Position numbers and translations under genes: made by a program. From Opisthocomus hoazin (taxonomy: Eukaryota > Chordata > Aves > Opisthocomiformes > Opisthocomidae), in contig NC_134442.1 of NCBI RefSeq assembly GCF_030867145.1, forward strand, positions 7,736,966 to 7,800,965: a DNA stretch of 64,000 bases, given 5' to 3'. Position 1 is the stretch's first letter. Each line of letters starts with the position of its first letter. The notes beneath the pieces were generated by a model. The model had not been told where the DNA came from and did not search any database. It saw nothing but the letters and a program-made list of their open reading frames with translations. Of this stretch, positions 12,240-24,839 are shown one piece after another.

Positions 12240-12660
12240 CATATTTCAGATCCCCAATGCAGGAATGGTATTGGCGAGCTGGAGAGGGTTTAGCAAAGGG
12301 CCCTTGGGACAGCCAGGGACTGGACCACTTGGCCTGTGAGGAGAGGCTGAGGGAGCTGGGCTTGTCCAGCCCAGAGAGGAGAAGGCTGAGGGGGACCTTA
12401 TCCCAGCCTGCCAGTACCTATGAGGAGGACACGGAGAATACAGGGCCTGTATCTTCTGCATGGTGCATGGTGGGAGGACAAAAGACAGTATGGGGAAGGT
12501 GAAAGAGGAGACGTTCAGGCAGGACAGAGGACAATATTATTCCCCAGGGGCTCAGCCAAGTTCTGGAACAGGCCACCCTGAGAAGTTGGGCAGTCTCTGT
12601 CCTTGGGGGTTTTTGAAACTCAGACTGAACCAAGCCTTGAACTACGTGGTCTGACCCTGT
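12240..12660 (+). mobile_element. CR1-like LINE 3' fragment, old
   Basis: Contains the CR1 C-terminal signature [10 protein letters not shown] followed by a degraded 3' region with the ATGGTGCATGGTGGGAGG block. The same fragment is present at 22880-23790 after the next OR14 gene, so it was already inserted before the tandem duplication. Frameshifts throughout. Confidence 0.65.
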
Positions 12661-14190
12661 TTCTGACAGGTTGCACTGCAGACTTCCTGAGGTGCCTTCA
12701 ACGTCAGTTCTCTTACCATCCTACGATGTCTGGCCCTTTTTCTACCTGGAGCAGAGCAGATGTTTGTTGCGTATATATCCCCCTGTGCTGTAAGTGACCA
12801 TCTAAACCAACATCTAAGGCACCTCAGCATGACTCGCTTTGGGCAAAGACTGAGGATGCCTCTGCAGGGAAATTTTTAGGCCATGAGGCTCTGTTCAAGA
12901 CACCAGAAGGTCTTGTTTTAATGTCTGTAGGCCTGACAGATGTCAGTTAATAACAATGAAAATTCATTCAAGAAGGACAGAAGACAAAGAGCAAAAGCAA
13001 AGAGATGTATCAACACACTTACGGAATATTCCGTTGTTCATTTCAGGTAAGCTGTCCCATCTATGTCACCTCCCAACCACTGGCCCACCCTGAGCTAACC
13101 AGCTTTGGGGTGGTTGGAGAGACAGCCTTCACGCGGTGTGAGCACTGCTCAGTAATAGCCAAAAGACTGGTGCGTGATCAACGGCGTTCTTAGCCACAAG
13201 TCCAAGCACAGCAGCATGTGGGCTGCTGTGGGGAAACTGAACTCTGTCCCAGCCAGACCCAGAACAGTGGTGTTCAGGAGTCTCTTCCAGTCTGTGATAT
13301 TCTATGACGCAATGAATTTTTTCTTTGGAAAACTCTCAGAAGACAGAACAGAAAGCAGAAGAATAAAAAGCAGGGAGGCAGAAGCAAATATAAAAAATGA
13401 ACAAGTCTAAATAGAGCAGTTCCTCTGAGGAACATTTCTCCACTCCAAATGTTGGTAGTAAATCTTTTAGATAATTTTAAGGAGACAAGTTTATTTTTAT
13501 CTGCTCAGGAACTGGGCCCCAGTGAGGGTCATGATCAGGTACAATACCATGTGGACAATTGTTTTTAAGGAACTCACAATCCAGTAGGGAATCAATCGCT
13601 GTGAAGACCACTGTGAGCCCACTGCTGCCTCTGGTGGTCATTGACCAACAGCAAGGCACACAGCTGAGAAGGGGACCCTGACGTCACGTCTTTCTGAAGC
13701 ACCTGATAGGTCAGCCCTTGGCTCGTGGTGGGGAGATGTGTTTTTAACCTCCCCTCTGCCAGTGTCTGTGACAGGCCAGCAGCAGGCACCTGGCTGGCAC
13801 AGTGACTGGGAGACCCCCTCTGCCGAGGGACCCCGGCTCACTCTAGGAAAAGGGCTGACAGTTTGGATGTCGTGTCTCTTCTGTCCAAGCACATGATGGG
13901 ACAGCAGCAGGCACACAGCTTGGGTGTGTCTATTGGAGAAGCTGAAAGTCTGGCAGCCTTGGGAGATGGTGGGGAGGCTACTCCTTGGGGGTTAAATGAA
14001 AGGCCTCAAGAAGGCTGGTGGGTTGGGATGCTTCTTGATGGATTGTTTCCAAGATGACAGAGCTTTCCTTGGAGGTAGGAAACACCAGGGGATAGCAACA
14101 CTGACACACAGTGCAACTTGACAGGTGGACGCTGGACATGCGGAAAAAGAAATGTCACTCAGTGGGTAGTGCTGTAGTGCTGTGGTATAA
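12661..14190. other. Intergenic; first part duplicated downstream
   Basis: 12720-12860 matches 23820-23960, the distal end of the duplicated cassette. The remainder (12900-14190) shows no recognisable gene or repeat. Confidence 0.5.
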
Positions 14191-15000
14191 GAAGTAAACC
14201 TGAAGGAGGATGAGATCAGTCCATCTCTTTGTGTTTCAAGGAACAGAGCGTGAGGGTGGACAGACACCAGTGACTGGATGGAAATGGCAGGGTGAGAGCA
14301 AGGTGAGGAGGTGAGATGGGTGTCTGCAGCCTGCAGGGAAACACAAGCAGCTGTGGGACAGCGTAGGACAAGCTGTGGAGGAGATAGCAAAGGACCCTGG
14401 CAAGGTTGGCACTTGCCAAGAGAACCCAAGGCTTTGTCCCCTTGGCTATTTCAGGTGTCTCTGCCACCAAGGCCTCTGAGGAGACCTGTTGTCCTAAGGC
14501 ACTGGAGGAGGGCTCATTGCCTCCTTGCACAGCCCCAGGAAGGCAGGGAACTGTCACCCCATTGGCCTTCCCTCAGCATCACCCACCCCACCTCCCACTG
14601 CCCCAGCAAGAGCCCTGAGCAAGGCCTGAGGGACAGGATCTGCCTTGCCAGGGGCTGGGGCTCAGCCCTTGGCCTTTCTGCTTCACCAGGCACACCCAGG
14701 GTGTTCTCAGCATCTGAGCTGCCTGCACCTTCCCTTTGCTGCCTGCCATCATGGCCTCCAGTTCTCTGCTCTAACGAGCCCCTGGGGAGGCTTTGCTGGT
14801 AATGGTCCTCAGTGGGACTCAGCAATGCTTCAGGGTACTCAGGATGTTTTCCTCCTCATTTTCAATTGTGGAAAGGTTTGTGAAATCTCCTCTCAGTACC
14901 CAAGCTTCAAGGACTCAGCTCAGACACTCCATGGGGCTCATTACAGTGAAGAAAGCCCTAACAAACTATGCCTCTTCTTGTAGTTTTCTTCCAGTCTGAT
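14190..15000 (+). repeat. Segmental duplication, partner of 17400-18030
   Basis: Blocks such as the CTTTGTGTTTCAAGGA motif (14228, 17448), a GGGTGTCTGCAGCCTGCAGGG motif split across 14319/17528 and the following 400 bases are shared with 17400-18030 just upstream of OR14 unit 3. No coding capacity is conserved between the copies. Confidence 0.6.
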
Positions 15001-17399
15001 ACAGTTTATTAGAGAGGTTTCCTAATATATTTATGGAGAAAGATTTCAAAAAGCTTCTAAGAAAAACGTCTTTTCATTTTAAAGAGGTGTAGTTTATCAT
15101 CTTGGAGTTTCGATAAGTGGTGACAGCAGCATTCTCTGACTAATATTAATGCAGGGTCTCTCCTCAGGAGGTCTGGCTTGGTTGCAGAAGCTGTTTCTTG
15201 AGGTCTGACACAGTGTGGACAACTTTGCTTCACGCCTCCCCAACCCCAGCATTTCTCTCCTTGGGGCCACTTGGGACTCGCATCCCTTTTCCTTACATCA
15301 GCCTTCTCCAAGGAGCTCTGCAGCTGCCTGTTACAGCTCCTTTGCACCTGTTCCCTCCTGCTTTCCTTGGAGAACTGGCTGCACACAGGCACAGAGGGAT
15401 ACTTTCCCTTTTTGAACAAACAAAATAATACTGAGAAATCCAAAATTTTGCATAAAACACCCTCCTCCACTCTATGCCAAGTACAAGCTGCCACCAGAGA
15501 CTTTCACCTCCTCAAAACACAATCACGCATGAAATGTTTTACACAGAAAGACAATTATAAAATAAACACACTTAAAGAGTTGGGTAAAGGCAGAATTAGG
15601 CCAACTACTTAAATATGGGCAAGCTTTTAACTCTCCCAAGCTCAAATCAGCAACTGGATTGTGGAGAGATGTCTGAGTTATCAAAGAGCAAGGGGAAGGG
15701 AAATCTAGCGGGCAATCACAAGTGTATATATATGCAGATGTGCTGCTGGAAAGGTGACTTCAGCCATGGTCAAAGTAGTTTGGACTGGTGGAAATACGTG
15801 ACAGATGACGGACATTAAATGCACAGCCTAATAGAGAGCTCTGACAATGCAAATGTTGTGGAAGGTGAACAGGTCTCCTCTTGCTATTAATGCACATCCT
15901 GGAACCTTCTCATTTTCATCTCATCAGATAACACTGATATTTTATTTAAAAAATTCACCTGTTTCAGCTGATGAGGTCATACTTATAGTTTTAAACATGT
16001 GTAAAAATTTCTCAGGTTTTCAGGCAGTGCTCCGCTGTCTGACCATAAGCATGGAGTGCTCCGTCCCGAGGACGCGGTGTCTCTGCAGTCTCTGCCTGAG
16101 ACAGTCAGCTGAGCAGTTACGGCTGAGCAGTGCTTGCACAGCATCAAGGCTTTGTGGCTTCTGATGCTGCCCTATGAGCAAGTAGACTGGGGGTGCCCCA
16201 GAAGCTGGGAAGGGACGTAGCTGGGACAGCTGTCCCCATGTGACCAGAGGGGTATTCCATACCTTTTGACGTCATGAGTCAGCGAGGGACTGCATGGGAC
16301 TTAGCTCTCCACCAAGGTTAAACCACAACATCCATCCATCGTGGCAGGCTCAGACATGACTGGTTGAGGAGCAACCTCAAGGAGGAGGCTTTGGACATTA
16401 CACAGGATGCCATAGCAGCCAGTGGTGCTAAACAGGGAGGAGTGTGGCCACCAAGACAAGGGCCGTTCTTGTCCATCTTGGCTCCGCGCTGCTGTGGCCA
16501 CTTCTGGACTAGTGTGTCCCAGTGTGGGGCTCTGCATTCTGGAGGAATGGGAAGAAACTGTGACATGGCCAGAGAAAGTCTGCCGAGATAGGCTTAGGGA
16601 TCATGTGCGGAGACGTTGTCTCAAAAATGGGATTGTTTCCCCGGTGTGCAGTACATCAATTTAGACGCAGAGCAGAGGTATTGTCTTTATCGCATGTTTG
16701 CGCAGATACCGGTGCTGGGTGACAAATCCACAAAGCTAGCACACTGCTCAGCAGAGTCACAACGACTATATACTCTTACAAAACCAAAGGAATTACTTGT
16801 CACATTCTGACTGGCTCATTGCGTTACATGCTTATCTTAGAAGTATACTCCTTCCTTACTAAACTGTGCACGCTCTTACTCTGGGGGGGTGCAGACTTTT
16901 TGGTTCTGAATTGAGTCGGTGGTCACGATCTCCCCCTGCCGCTATTACCTTTTTCCTAGTCACCCTCGATCTTTGTTAAATTCATGCTTCTTCAGCAGTC
17001 ATCCAGCTTTTGGCGCCTTCTGGGCTGGCTGTTCCCCTTTTATCTGTCTGTTAGCTCCTCTCCAAGGGCATTATTGTTGGCAAGGCATGCACTGTCTATA
17101 CAAAGTAGTCAGGCCTAAAATTGAACAGTGTCACTAGGACCTAAACATTATTATACCCTAAATATTTCTGCCGGATATCAGAAAGGCTGAGAGACCTGAG
17201 CTTCATTAACCTGGTGATGTGGAGGCCGAGGGAAGAATAGTAGGACGTCAAGACAACTTCAAAGTCTCTTTCTGAGATGATAGAATTGTTTCTTTGGGTA
17301 GTGTGAAACAACATGAGAAAGGACAGCCATCAGAAACTGCAGCCTAAGAGGTCCAGAGTGGACCTAAGGATAAAGAGATGTCACTCTGATGATAGTGCT
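15001..17399. other. Intergenic, no gene recognised
   Basis: AT-richer sequence with short open frames only. The stretch 16600-17150 differs in texture from its neighbours and might be an old LTR or other insertion, but I could not identify terminal repeats, a primer-binding site or coding remnants. Confidence 0.45.
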
Positions 17400-18029
17400 C
17401 TTGTGCAAAAAAGTCACCAAGAGGGAGTCTGGATCAGCCCATGGCTTTGTGTTTCAAGGACCATCTGGTGAGAATGGAGAGACATCAGTACAGGTAGTGA
17501 CATACTAGGGTGAGAACAAGGGGCATTGGGTGTCTGCAGCCTGCAGGGCAACAGGCACAGGCATGGGACAGCATAGAGCGGCCTGCGGTGGAGATGGCCA
17601 AGGGCGCTGGCAAGGCTGAGAGGCAATGACAGAACCCAGGTCTTTGTCTCCCTGACTAAGGCAGGTTTCTCTGCAACCCAGGCCTAGGAGGAGATAAATC
17701 GTGCTTGTGGCAACAGGACCTCATTGCCTCCTTGCACCCACGCTGGGGAGGCCAGGGGATGTCACACCATTTGACTTCACTTGTGATGGACTCCCCACAA
17801 CCCCAGGAAGAGCCCTGAGTCACAAGTGAGGGACAGGATCTCCCTTCCCTAGAGATGGGTGTCAAGGCTTGGCCAGCAATTATATTCAAAAAAACCCAGC
17901 AGTTTTCTCAGCATCAGAGGTGCCTGTGCTTTGCCTTTAACAACCTGTGATCACGGCCTCCAGTTATCTGCTCTGAAGAGTCTGTGTCAGTAGTGGCCCT
18001 CAGTGAGATCCATTAATACTTGAGGGTAC
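17400..18029 (+). repeat. Segmental duplication, partner of 14190-15000
   Basis: Diverged second copy of the block at 14190-15000, directly abutting OR14 unit 3. No gene seen. Confidence 0.6.
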
Positions 18030-20282
18030 TTTGGGATTCATTTCTCACGTGGACTTCTGGAAGCGAAGGCACTTCTGGTGGCGACAGGAGAAATGCCACT
18101 GCTGAAGCTAAGTGTCTCTCCCAGCTGAGAGAGCAGCTGAGAGAGCAAACAGCAGTGATTCCTTCAGCTTGTTTCACAGCAAGTTGTCCTGGAGACCAAA
18201 AGACACCTCGAGGGAGCCCAGAGTGGGTAAAGAAAGTGCTGCCATGGGGGCAGGTCCTCTTCTGCTGAGCTGGGCTGGGCTCCTGGGATGGAGGGAGCTC
18301 ATGGCAAGTGGGCAGCACTGCAGAGAGACAGCTGTGCCCAGGAGCAGCTCCTCTGCAAAGCCCAGCAGGGCTGAGGGCTCTGCCTGAAGGCAGCAAAGGG
18401 AGAGGAGCGAGGCAGAGAGAGGTTAAAGGCAGTGTGGGGTGGGAGGATGCTGAGAGGTCTCTGACAGAGAAAGTTTCACAGTCCGTAACATGGTAAGTCT
18501 CTGGCTGTAGGACAAAGCAGGTGCCATTCCTGGAGGGATCTCCTAAAGCTGCTGCATCCCACGGTTTACAGGGTCTGTCAGGATGTCTCCCCCAGTATCT
18601 CTGTTTTAGAGCAGAAGATTGTGTTCCAGAGCAGGGCTTCCCTGCTGTCCTGTCAGGGGGACAGGGCATGACGGCTGCCTTCTGCTGGCGATGACAACAG
18701 GGATTGTGCAGCCAGAGGTGCCCAGGGCTGTCCCTCAGAGCAGAATCCCTTCACTTCAGGGGTCTTTGTGCTGCCTTCCAGGGTCAGCCCTCAGGCTGCC
18801 CAGGAGCTCCCCATGCCACTTCAGGGAGAAGCTGTGGGTGGAAGGAGTGACCTCGACAGGGCAGGGTCCTTCTGCTGTCGAGAGGGTGTTGTGTGGGTCA
18901 GGGCTGCTCCCAGATCTGGATTAGCACTAGGAAACTGCCGAGGGAGTGTTTCAAGAGGAAGTTCAGGGTAGGATCTACTATAAGGATCAAGAATTTTTCC
19001 AACTTCGTGTTTTCAGTTTCCTACCCTGAGGGCAGGGGACAGGAGGAGGGGTGGGGGGGGGAGGAAAGAGATGTAGAAAAGGACCTTTCGGGCTTGAGGA
19101 AGTCACTGAGACACCTCAGCTGTATCTTTGAGTAATCAGTACGTCTGCTAGGATTCTCCTAAAGTGCCTTCAGTCACTCCTCTTCCTACGGACAGCAGCA
19201 TCATCACCTTTTCTGGACTCATCAGTGTATTCTACACTTTTGAGCCTCCAAATAGGAACATGCAGGCAACCAGTGCCCTGCAAACAGACAGACTTCCATA
19301 GGGCCAGAGTGAGTGCACAGAGGTTGGGACAGGGAAACATCTCCCAGGAGGAAAATCTCCAGGCAGCAGGGATGTGACCAGGGAATGAGAGGAAATGAAA
19401 AGCAGCAATGTGTCGGGAAGAGGATTTCAGAAATCTCCATACGAACTCCTCCTGTGCAGAGCCCTTCCTCTGAGCAAGACCCCTTGCCTCCTCTCCCACC
19501 CACCAAAGCCTCTGTCCTTGGGGCTGTGGGGTCCAAGGCATGAGCCACCTCCTGTGAAGCCAGAGCTCCAGCAGACTTTTGGTGCAGCTCTCCACCCCTC
19601 TGGCCATTTTTCTGTCCAGAGCACAGGGGCTGTGAGCAGATGTCTGGCAACGCTTGTGTGTGGGAGGTGGCGTGCGACCGCTCTTCAAATCAGAAAGGTG
19701 CAAGCCCACCTCTGCTGGGCACAAGACGAGGGACAGACCAGCTCCCCTCACTCTGCACTAAGCCGCAGGCAATCCTCTTGCCTTGCAGGACTCGCTCTGT
19801 TCTCCCCAACTGCTGCAGAAATGCTGTGCGTTTCTGAGATCCAAGCACCAAACAGAGATGAGATAAAGGGAGTCATAAAGAAACCTCAAATCTATCCAAC
19901 TGCCTTCTGCTACCCCAGATTTCTTACTGCTGGGAGTGCAGAGGCGGACAAGCCCTGCTGCATCAGGAGCAGTTGCATGTGACAAGGCTGAACACCAGGA
20001 CTGACCCCTGTCTTCACCCTTCCCATGAACCCACCACTGCAGAGCAGGGCTGGCTCCTTGGGAGGCAGTGTGCAGAGGTCCTGCTTCTCATGGAACATTG
20101 AGACAGCACAAACATGGGTCCAAGCCACAGAGCCAAAGGAAGGTCTTGTAGGACAGGAAAAACTCTTAGTGTGTGTATGCGTACCAGGGAGAGTGTTATA
20201 CTGGGAAATGGCTTTGATTTTTTCTCAGAAAAGTCTATTCCAACTTGCTGTTTTTACTCCTCAGACAGTGCTCCATGCTCAG
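18030..20282 (+). repeat. OR14 5' cassette, unit 3 (tandem copy)
   Basis: This is the most complete copy of the duplicated upstream region, matching unit 2 at 8330-10439 and unit 1 (inverted) at 2960-270. It includes the putative 5' exon ending at 18492 and the stretch 19200-19800 shared with unit 1. Only non-conserved short frames are open. Confidence 0.75.
18420..18492 (+). other. Putative 5' exon of the OR14 gene, ending in ATG|GTAAGT
   Basis: As in unit 2, an ATG (18490-18492) is directly followed by the donor GTAAGT (18493-18498). Splicing to the acceptor ending at 20282, or to the one ending at 20264, keeps this ATG in frame with the receptor. The 5' border is nominal. Confidence 0.4.
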
Positions 20283-20291
20283 GGGAAGCAA

Positions 20292-21227
20292 ATGCTCAAC
20301 AGCAGCTTCATCACACAGTTCCTCCTCCTGGCATTCGCAGACACCCGGGAGCTGCAGCTCTTGCACTTCTGGCTCTTCCTGGCCATCTACCTGGCTGCCC
20401 TCCTTAGCAACGGCCTCATCATCACCGCCATAGCCTGCGACCACGGCCTCCACACCCCCATGTACTTCTTCCTCCTCAACCTCTCCATCTTTGACCTGGC
20501 CTCCATCTCTACCACTGTCCCCAAAGCAATGTCAGATTCCCTCTGGGATACCAGGGCCATCTGCTATGCAGGATGTGCTGCCCAGGTCTTTTTCTTTCTC
20601 TTCTTGATGACAGCAGAGTATTCTCTCCTCACCATCATGGCCTACGACCGCTATGTTGCCATCTGCAAACCCCTGCACTATGGGACCCTCCTGGGCAGCA
20701 GAGCTTGTGTCCACATGGCAGCAGCTGCCTGGGGCAGTGCTTTGCTCAATGCTCTCCTGCACACTGCCAATACATTTTCCATACCCCTCTGCAAGGGCAA
20801 TGCTGTGGAACAGTTCTTCTGTGAAATCCCCCAGATCCTCAAGCTCTCCTGCTCACACTCCTATCTCAGGGAAGTTGGGCTTCTTGGGGTTAGTCTTTCT
20901 TTAGCTTTTGGGTGTTTTGTTTTCATTGTTCTGTCCTATGTGCAGATCTTCAGGGCTGTGCTGAGGATCCCCTCTGAGCAGGGACGGCACAAAGCCTTTT
21001 CCACGTGCCTCCCTCACCTGGCCGTGGTCTCCCTGTTTATCAGCACTGGTATGTTTGCATATCTGAAGACCCCCTCCTTCTCTTCCCCATCCCTGGATGT
21101 GGTGGTGGCTGTTCTGTACTCAGTGGTTCCTCCGGCAGTGAACCCCCTCATCTACAGCATGAGGAACCAGGAGCTCAAAGATGCCCTGAAGAAGCTCATT
21201 CAATCAGCAGTCTTTCAGCAGCAGTAA
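20292..21227 (+). CDS. Olfactory receptor, OR14-like, intact
   Basis: An uninterrupted odorant receptor of 311 residues with all family hallmarks: N-terminal NSS glycosylation site, TM1 core LLSNGLIITAIAC, LHTPMYFFLLNLS, the G-protein-coupling motif MAYDRYVAICKPLHY at the end of TM3, FFCEIPQILKLSCSHSY in the second extracellular loop, KAFSTCLPHL before TM6 and the NPLIYSMRN motif of TM7. It should be an olfactory-neuron GPCR. The start at 20292 aligns with other OR14 N-termini; the open frame extends upstream to 20025 but that part is probably intronic or 5' UTR, because two acceptor AGs (20264, 20282) precede the start in frame. It is a close paralogue of the gene at 10449 and, unlike it, keeps DRY. 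Probably functional. Confidence 0.95.
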   Translation: MLNSSFITQFLLLAFADTRELQLLHFWLFLAIYLAALLSNGLIITAIACDHGLHTPMYFFLLNLSIFDLASISTTVPKAMSDSLWDTRAICYAGCAAQVFFFLFLMTAEYSLLTIMAYDRYVAICKPLHYGTLLGSRACVHMAAAAWGSALLNALLHTANTFSIPLCKGNAVEQFFCEIPQILKLSCSHSYLREVGLLGVSLSLAFGCFVFIVLSYVQIFRAVLRIPSEQGRHKAFSTCLPHLAVVSLFISTGMFAYLKTPSFSSPSLDVVVAVLYSVVPPAVNPLIYSMRNQELKDALKKLIQSAVFQQQ

Positions 21228-22879
21228 GCTCCTCATGTCTCTTCCCAAGTCATTTCCAATGTTTACCGGGACCTCCTGTGCCTTGGGCATTTGATCTGTG
21301 ACAATTCCATTTCTCCAGGAATGTCTGCATCCCCTCCACTTCTCCAAAGACGTGAACTTAACCTTTCTGACCCAAAGGCTTTAGCACATGTATCTGGCAC
21401 GACGGTAGAGGTTGCCTCCCATGTCACATCTCTGTAATTAAAGGGGATTTCCTCAGTGGCAGTTTCTGCAGGTTGGGTTCTTCTTCCAAAGCTGACATCA
21501 GGAACAGACTGAGGAAACTGCTACCACGAGGCCTTGCTGCTGAGCAGGGCTTCTTTGTGGGGTGAGGTGTATGTAGGGTGATGCATTGGGTAATGAGACT
21601 TGGGCTGAGCTTTCACTTGTTGCTGCCCAGTGCTCCTGGAGATGGTGACAGCAGCCGGGATCTGCCTGGGACAGTCTCGAAGTGGGTCCCAAGCAGCACA
21701 GCCTGGTGGCTCTGCAGAGGAGAGCCTTGAGCTTGGGGTCCTGCAGCAAGCATGGGAAGGGGCAGAAGCATCTGATGATGAAAGGAAAAACTCTCGTCTT
21801 GGGACTCTGTCTTGGGGCAGGCTGCTCTGTCACTGGAGCAGCAGGAGCAACCAAAGGAGTCCCAGGGCCAGGAACCTTGTGCTGGGGAGAGGGTCTGGCA
21901 CAGAGGGGCTGCCTGCATGGACACATAAGGAACTCTCGGAGACAACAAGAGGGGAAACATGGAGACACTGGCCTGTGTCTCCTCATGTCACCAGCCCTAG
22001 GGCTGATGGGGGAGGCTGACCCCACTCTCTGAGCTCCAAGAGCTGCATTGTCCGTCAGAGAGGCTTGGGCTGTGGGGTGAGAGCTCAGAGCTCTGCAGCA
22101 CCATGAGGCCAGGGCAGCCTGGGCTACCGTGCTGTGCTGTGCTCTGGACAAGGCAGAGGAGTTGGAGAGATCTAAGGAGGGTCTGGCCTGGGCTGAAAAA
22201 TTCCCAGAAAATACAGAAGTTAGATGAGCTGTGTGGCCATGCAGAGTGAGGACACACTCCATTGGGTTTGTGGTACAGAGCCAGGACTGATGAAAGGCAT
22301 TCAAAACATGGAAGCAGAGGAGAGAGGAATTGGTCTGCACCTTTGGTGACATGGACAGACCAGGAAAGTGTCTGTTACCCTCCAGCCCCTCTCGTTGGCC
22401 GTTTCCAGCACTGGTTGCTCATCCCAGGTTTCTGGTTGAGTTTGCTGTGAGGTCATCTCCACCTTCCTGCTGGGCTCAGTGCTCATGTCAGGGTAAAGTC
22501 CAGTCCTCCCTGGCTTCTCTTGTGGCCCAGGCCCTGTCAGACCCTGGAGCAGGGCTGCCTGTGAAGCCCCACATGTGGCATGGCCACTCCAGTGTCTTGG
22601 AGAGGCTGCCTAACAGCCACGGGGTGACAAAGCACAAGGACTGCTGTGGGCACCATGTCAGAGGCACCATTCCCCACCCAAAAGCAGCCTATCCCTGAAT
22701 GTTCCTACACAGTGGGGCTGAGGGACAATAGAAGAGGCAGCAGGGCTGGGGTGTCACAAGACAGGGCGCAGCCATGAAGCAGCTCCCAAAAGCAGACATC
22801 AAGGGCAAGTACAGAGAAGCAAGTTATCTGTACATAGCCTCCACTGAGCAAGTGTGACTTTGGGAGAAGCAAAGCTCTC
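21228..22879 (+). other. 3' flank of the intact OR14 gene
   Basis: 21228-22100 aligns with the flank after the first complete receptor. 22100-22879 shows no gene; its open frames, including a 284-codon minus-strand frame at 21498-22352, have no recognisable domain. Confidence 0.5.
21437..21442 (+). terminator. Poly(A) signal ATTAAA
   Basis: The common ATTAAA variant lies 210 bases after the stop codon, at the position of AATAAA in the paralogue. Confidence 0.6.
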
Positions 22880-23790
22880 TCAGAGTTTGTGGCTGCAAGA
22901 AAAGTCAAGAGCAAAGAGCTGGAATTGCTGTGTAAGAGACCAAGGCTGAACAAGGGAAATGCAGGGCTGCTTTTGAGTGGGGAGAGGAAGCCAAGAATAG
23001 CAGCCAGTGATGAGGCTGATGGACTCCATGCCTTCTTTGCCCGAGTCTTTCCTGACAAGGTCTCCCAGGTCTCTCTGCTCAAAGAGGGGTTCAAGCAGGA
23101 GGAAAACAGGAATTGGCAGGAACCTTATGAAATGGCAGGACAAATGCCAGTTTCTGCCCCTACAGAGGACTCGCCCAGCAATGGCACAGGCTGGGGGCTG
23201 CCTGGCTGGGAGCAGCCCTCTGGGAAAGGTCTTGATGGTCAGGGAGCTGGACCAGAGCTAATTGTGTGCCCTGGCAGCCAGGGAGGCCACCAGTATCTTG
23301 GGCTGCATGACCAGGAGCACGGCCAGCAGATCGAGGGAAGGAATTCTCTGGAATACTCCATCCAGATTTCAGATCTCCAGTTCAGGAATGAAGTTAGCAA
23401 GTGAGCAGGTTTATCAAAGGGCCCTCAGGACCTCCAGGGACTGGAGCACTTTGCCTGTGAGGAGAGGCTGAGGGAGCTGGGCTTGCTGAGCCCAAAGAGG
23501 GAAAGGCTGAGAGGGACCTCATCCCAACCTGTCAGTACCTACAAGGAGGTCATGGAGAATACAGAGCCCATCTCTTCTCCATGGTGCATGGTGGGAGGAC
23601 AAAAGACAATGAGAGAAAACTGAAAGTGGAGAGGTTCAGCCAGAAGAGAAGGAGCTTTTGTCTCCAGGAGCTCAGCCAAGTGCTGGGACAGGTCACCCAG
23701 AGAGGCTGGGCAGTCTCTGTCCTTGGGGATTTTCAAACTCAGACTGAATCCAGCCTTGAAAACAACCAAAACAAACCTTCCAGCCTTGGT
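22880..23790 (+). mobile_element. CR1 LINE fragment, degraded
   Basis: Residual ORF2 signatures on the plus strand are HAFFARVFPDKVS near 23020, SILGCMTRSTASRSREG near 23300 and [10 protein letters not shown] near 23460, in changing frames. A shorter version is present at 12240-12660, so the insertion predates the tandem duplication of the OR14 cassette. Confidence 0.7.
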
Positions 23791-24094
23791 TCTATTACGA
23801 TCCTGTTATTCTGGGCCCTATTTCTAACTGGAGCAGAGCAGATGTTTGTGGGCCATAAATCTTCCTGTGCTATAAGGGACTGTGTAAACCCACATCTAAA
23901 CCGGTGAAGAGAGGTCCACACCTCAGTGTGACTTGCTCTGGGCAACGACTGTCGAGTCCTGGGCAGGGAAGTTTTGGGGGGATGTGGATGTGCTAAATGA
24001 TTTAGTCCCAAGCAAGGTTTCAATTAATGTATCTAATTTCTTAGGCAAATAAAGGCAAGCAAACAGCGCTGGGTGCGCCAGGAGTCTCTGCTCG

Positions 24095-24830
24095 ACCAAG
24101 ACACAAACCGTACAGTCCCCGTTTCCGGTTTTGGAGTGGACCTGCTGGAGAGCAGCTCTGCGGAGAGGGACCTGGGTGTCCTGGTGGACGACAGGGTGAC
24201 CATGAGCCAGCAGCGTGCCCTGGCTGCCAAGAAAGCCAATGGGATCCTGGGGTGCATCAGGAAGAGTGTGGCCAGCAGGACGAGGGAGGTTCTCCTTCCC
24301 CTCTACACTGCCCTGGTGAGGCCTCATCTGGAGTCCTGTGTCCAGTGCTGGGCTCCCCAGTTCAAGAAAGATGAAGAGCTACTGGAGAGAGTCCAGCGGA
24401 GGGCTACAAGGATGGTGAGGGGACTGGAGCATCTCTCCTACGAGGAGAGGCTGAGGGAGCTGGGCTTGTTCAGCCTGAAGAAGAGAAGGCTGCGAGGGGA
24501 CCTTATAAATGCCTACAAATATCTGAAGGGTGGGTGTCAGGACGATGGGGCCAGACTCTTTTCAGTGGTGCCCAGCGACAGGACAAGGGGCAATGGGCAC
24601 AAACTGAGGCACAGGAAGTTCCGTCTGAACATGAGGAAGAACTTCTTCCCTCTGAGGGTGACGGAGCCCAGGAACAGGCTGCCCAGGGAGGCTGTGGAGT
24701 CTCCTTCTCTGGAGATATTCAAGACCCGCCTGGACAAGGTCCTGTGCAGCCTGCTGTAGGTGACCCTGCTTGGGCAGGGGGGGTTGGGCTAGATGACCCA
24801 CAGATGGACTAGATGACTCCCTCTTGATGC
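24095..24830 (+). mobile_element. CR1 LINE 3' part, long open frame
   Basis: A 5'-truncated CR1. The plus strand reads through the ORF2 C-terminus from [20 protein letters not shown] to [11 protein letters not shown] without interruption, stopping at 24759, followed by the 3' UTR block TAGATGACCC. It is closely similar to the copy at 28711-29607, so both belong to one relatively young subfamily. The catalytic part of the enzyme is absent. Confidence 0.9.
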
Positions 24831-24839
24831 ACCTGAGGT

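Noticed and set aside
16600-17150. Possible solo LTR
   Set aside because: No TG...CA termini, target-site duplication, poly(A) signal order or viral coding remnant could be shown.
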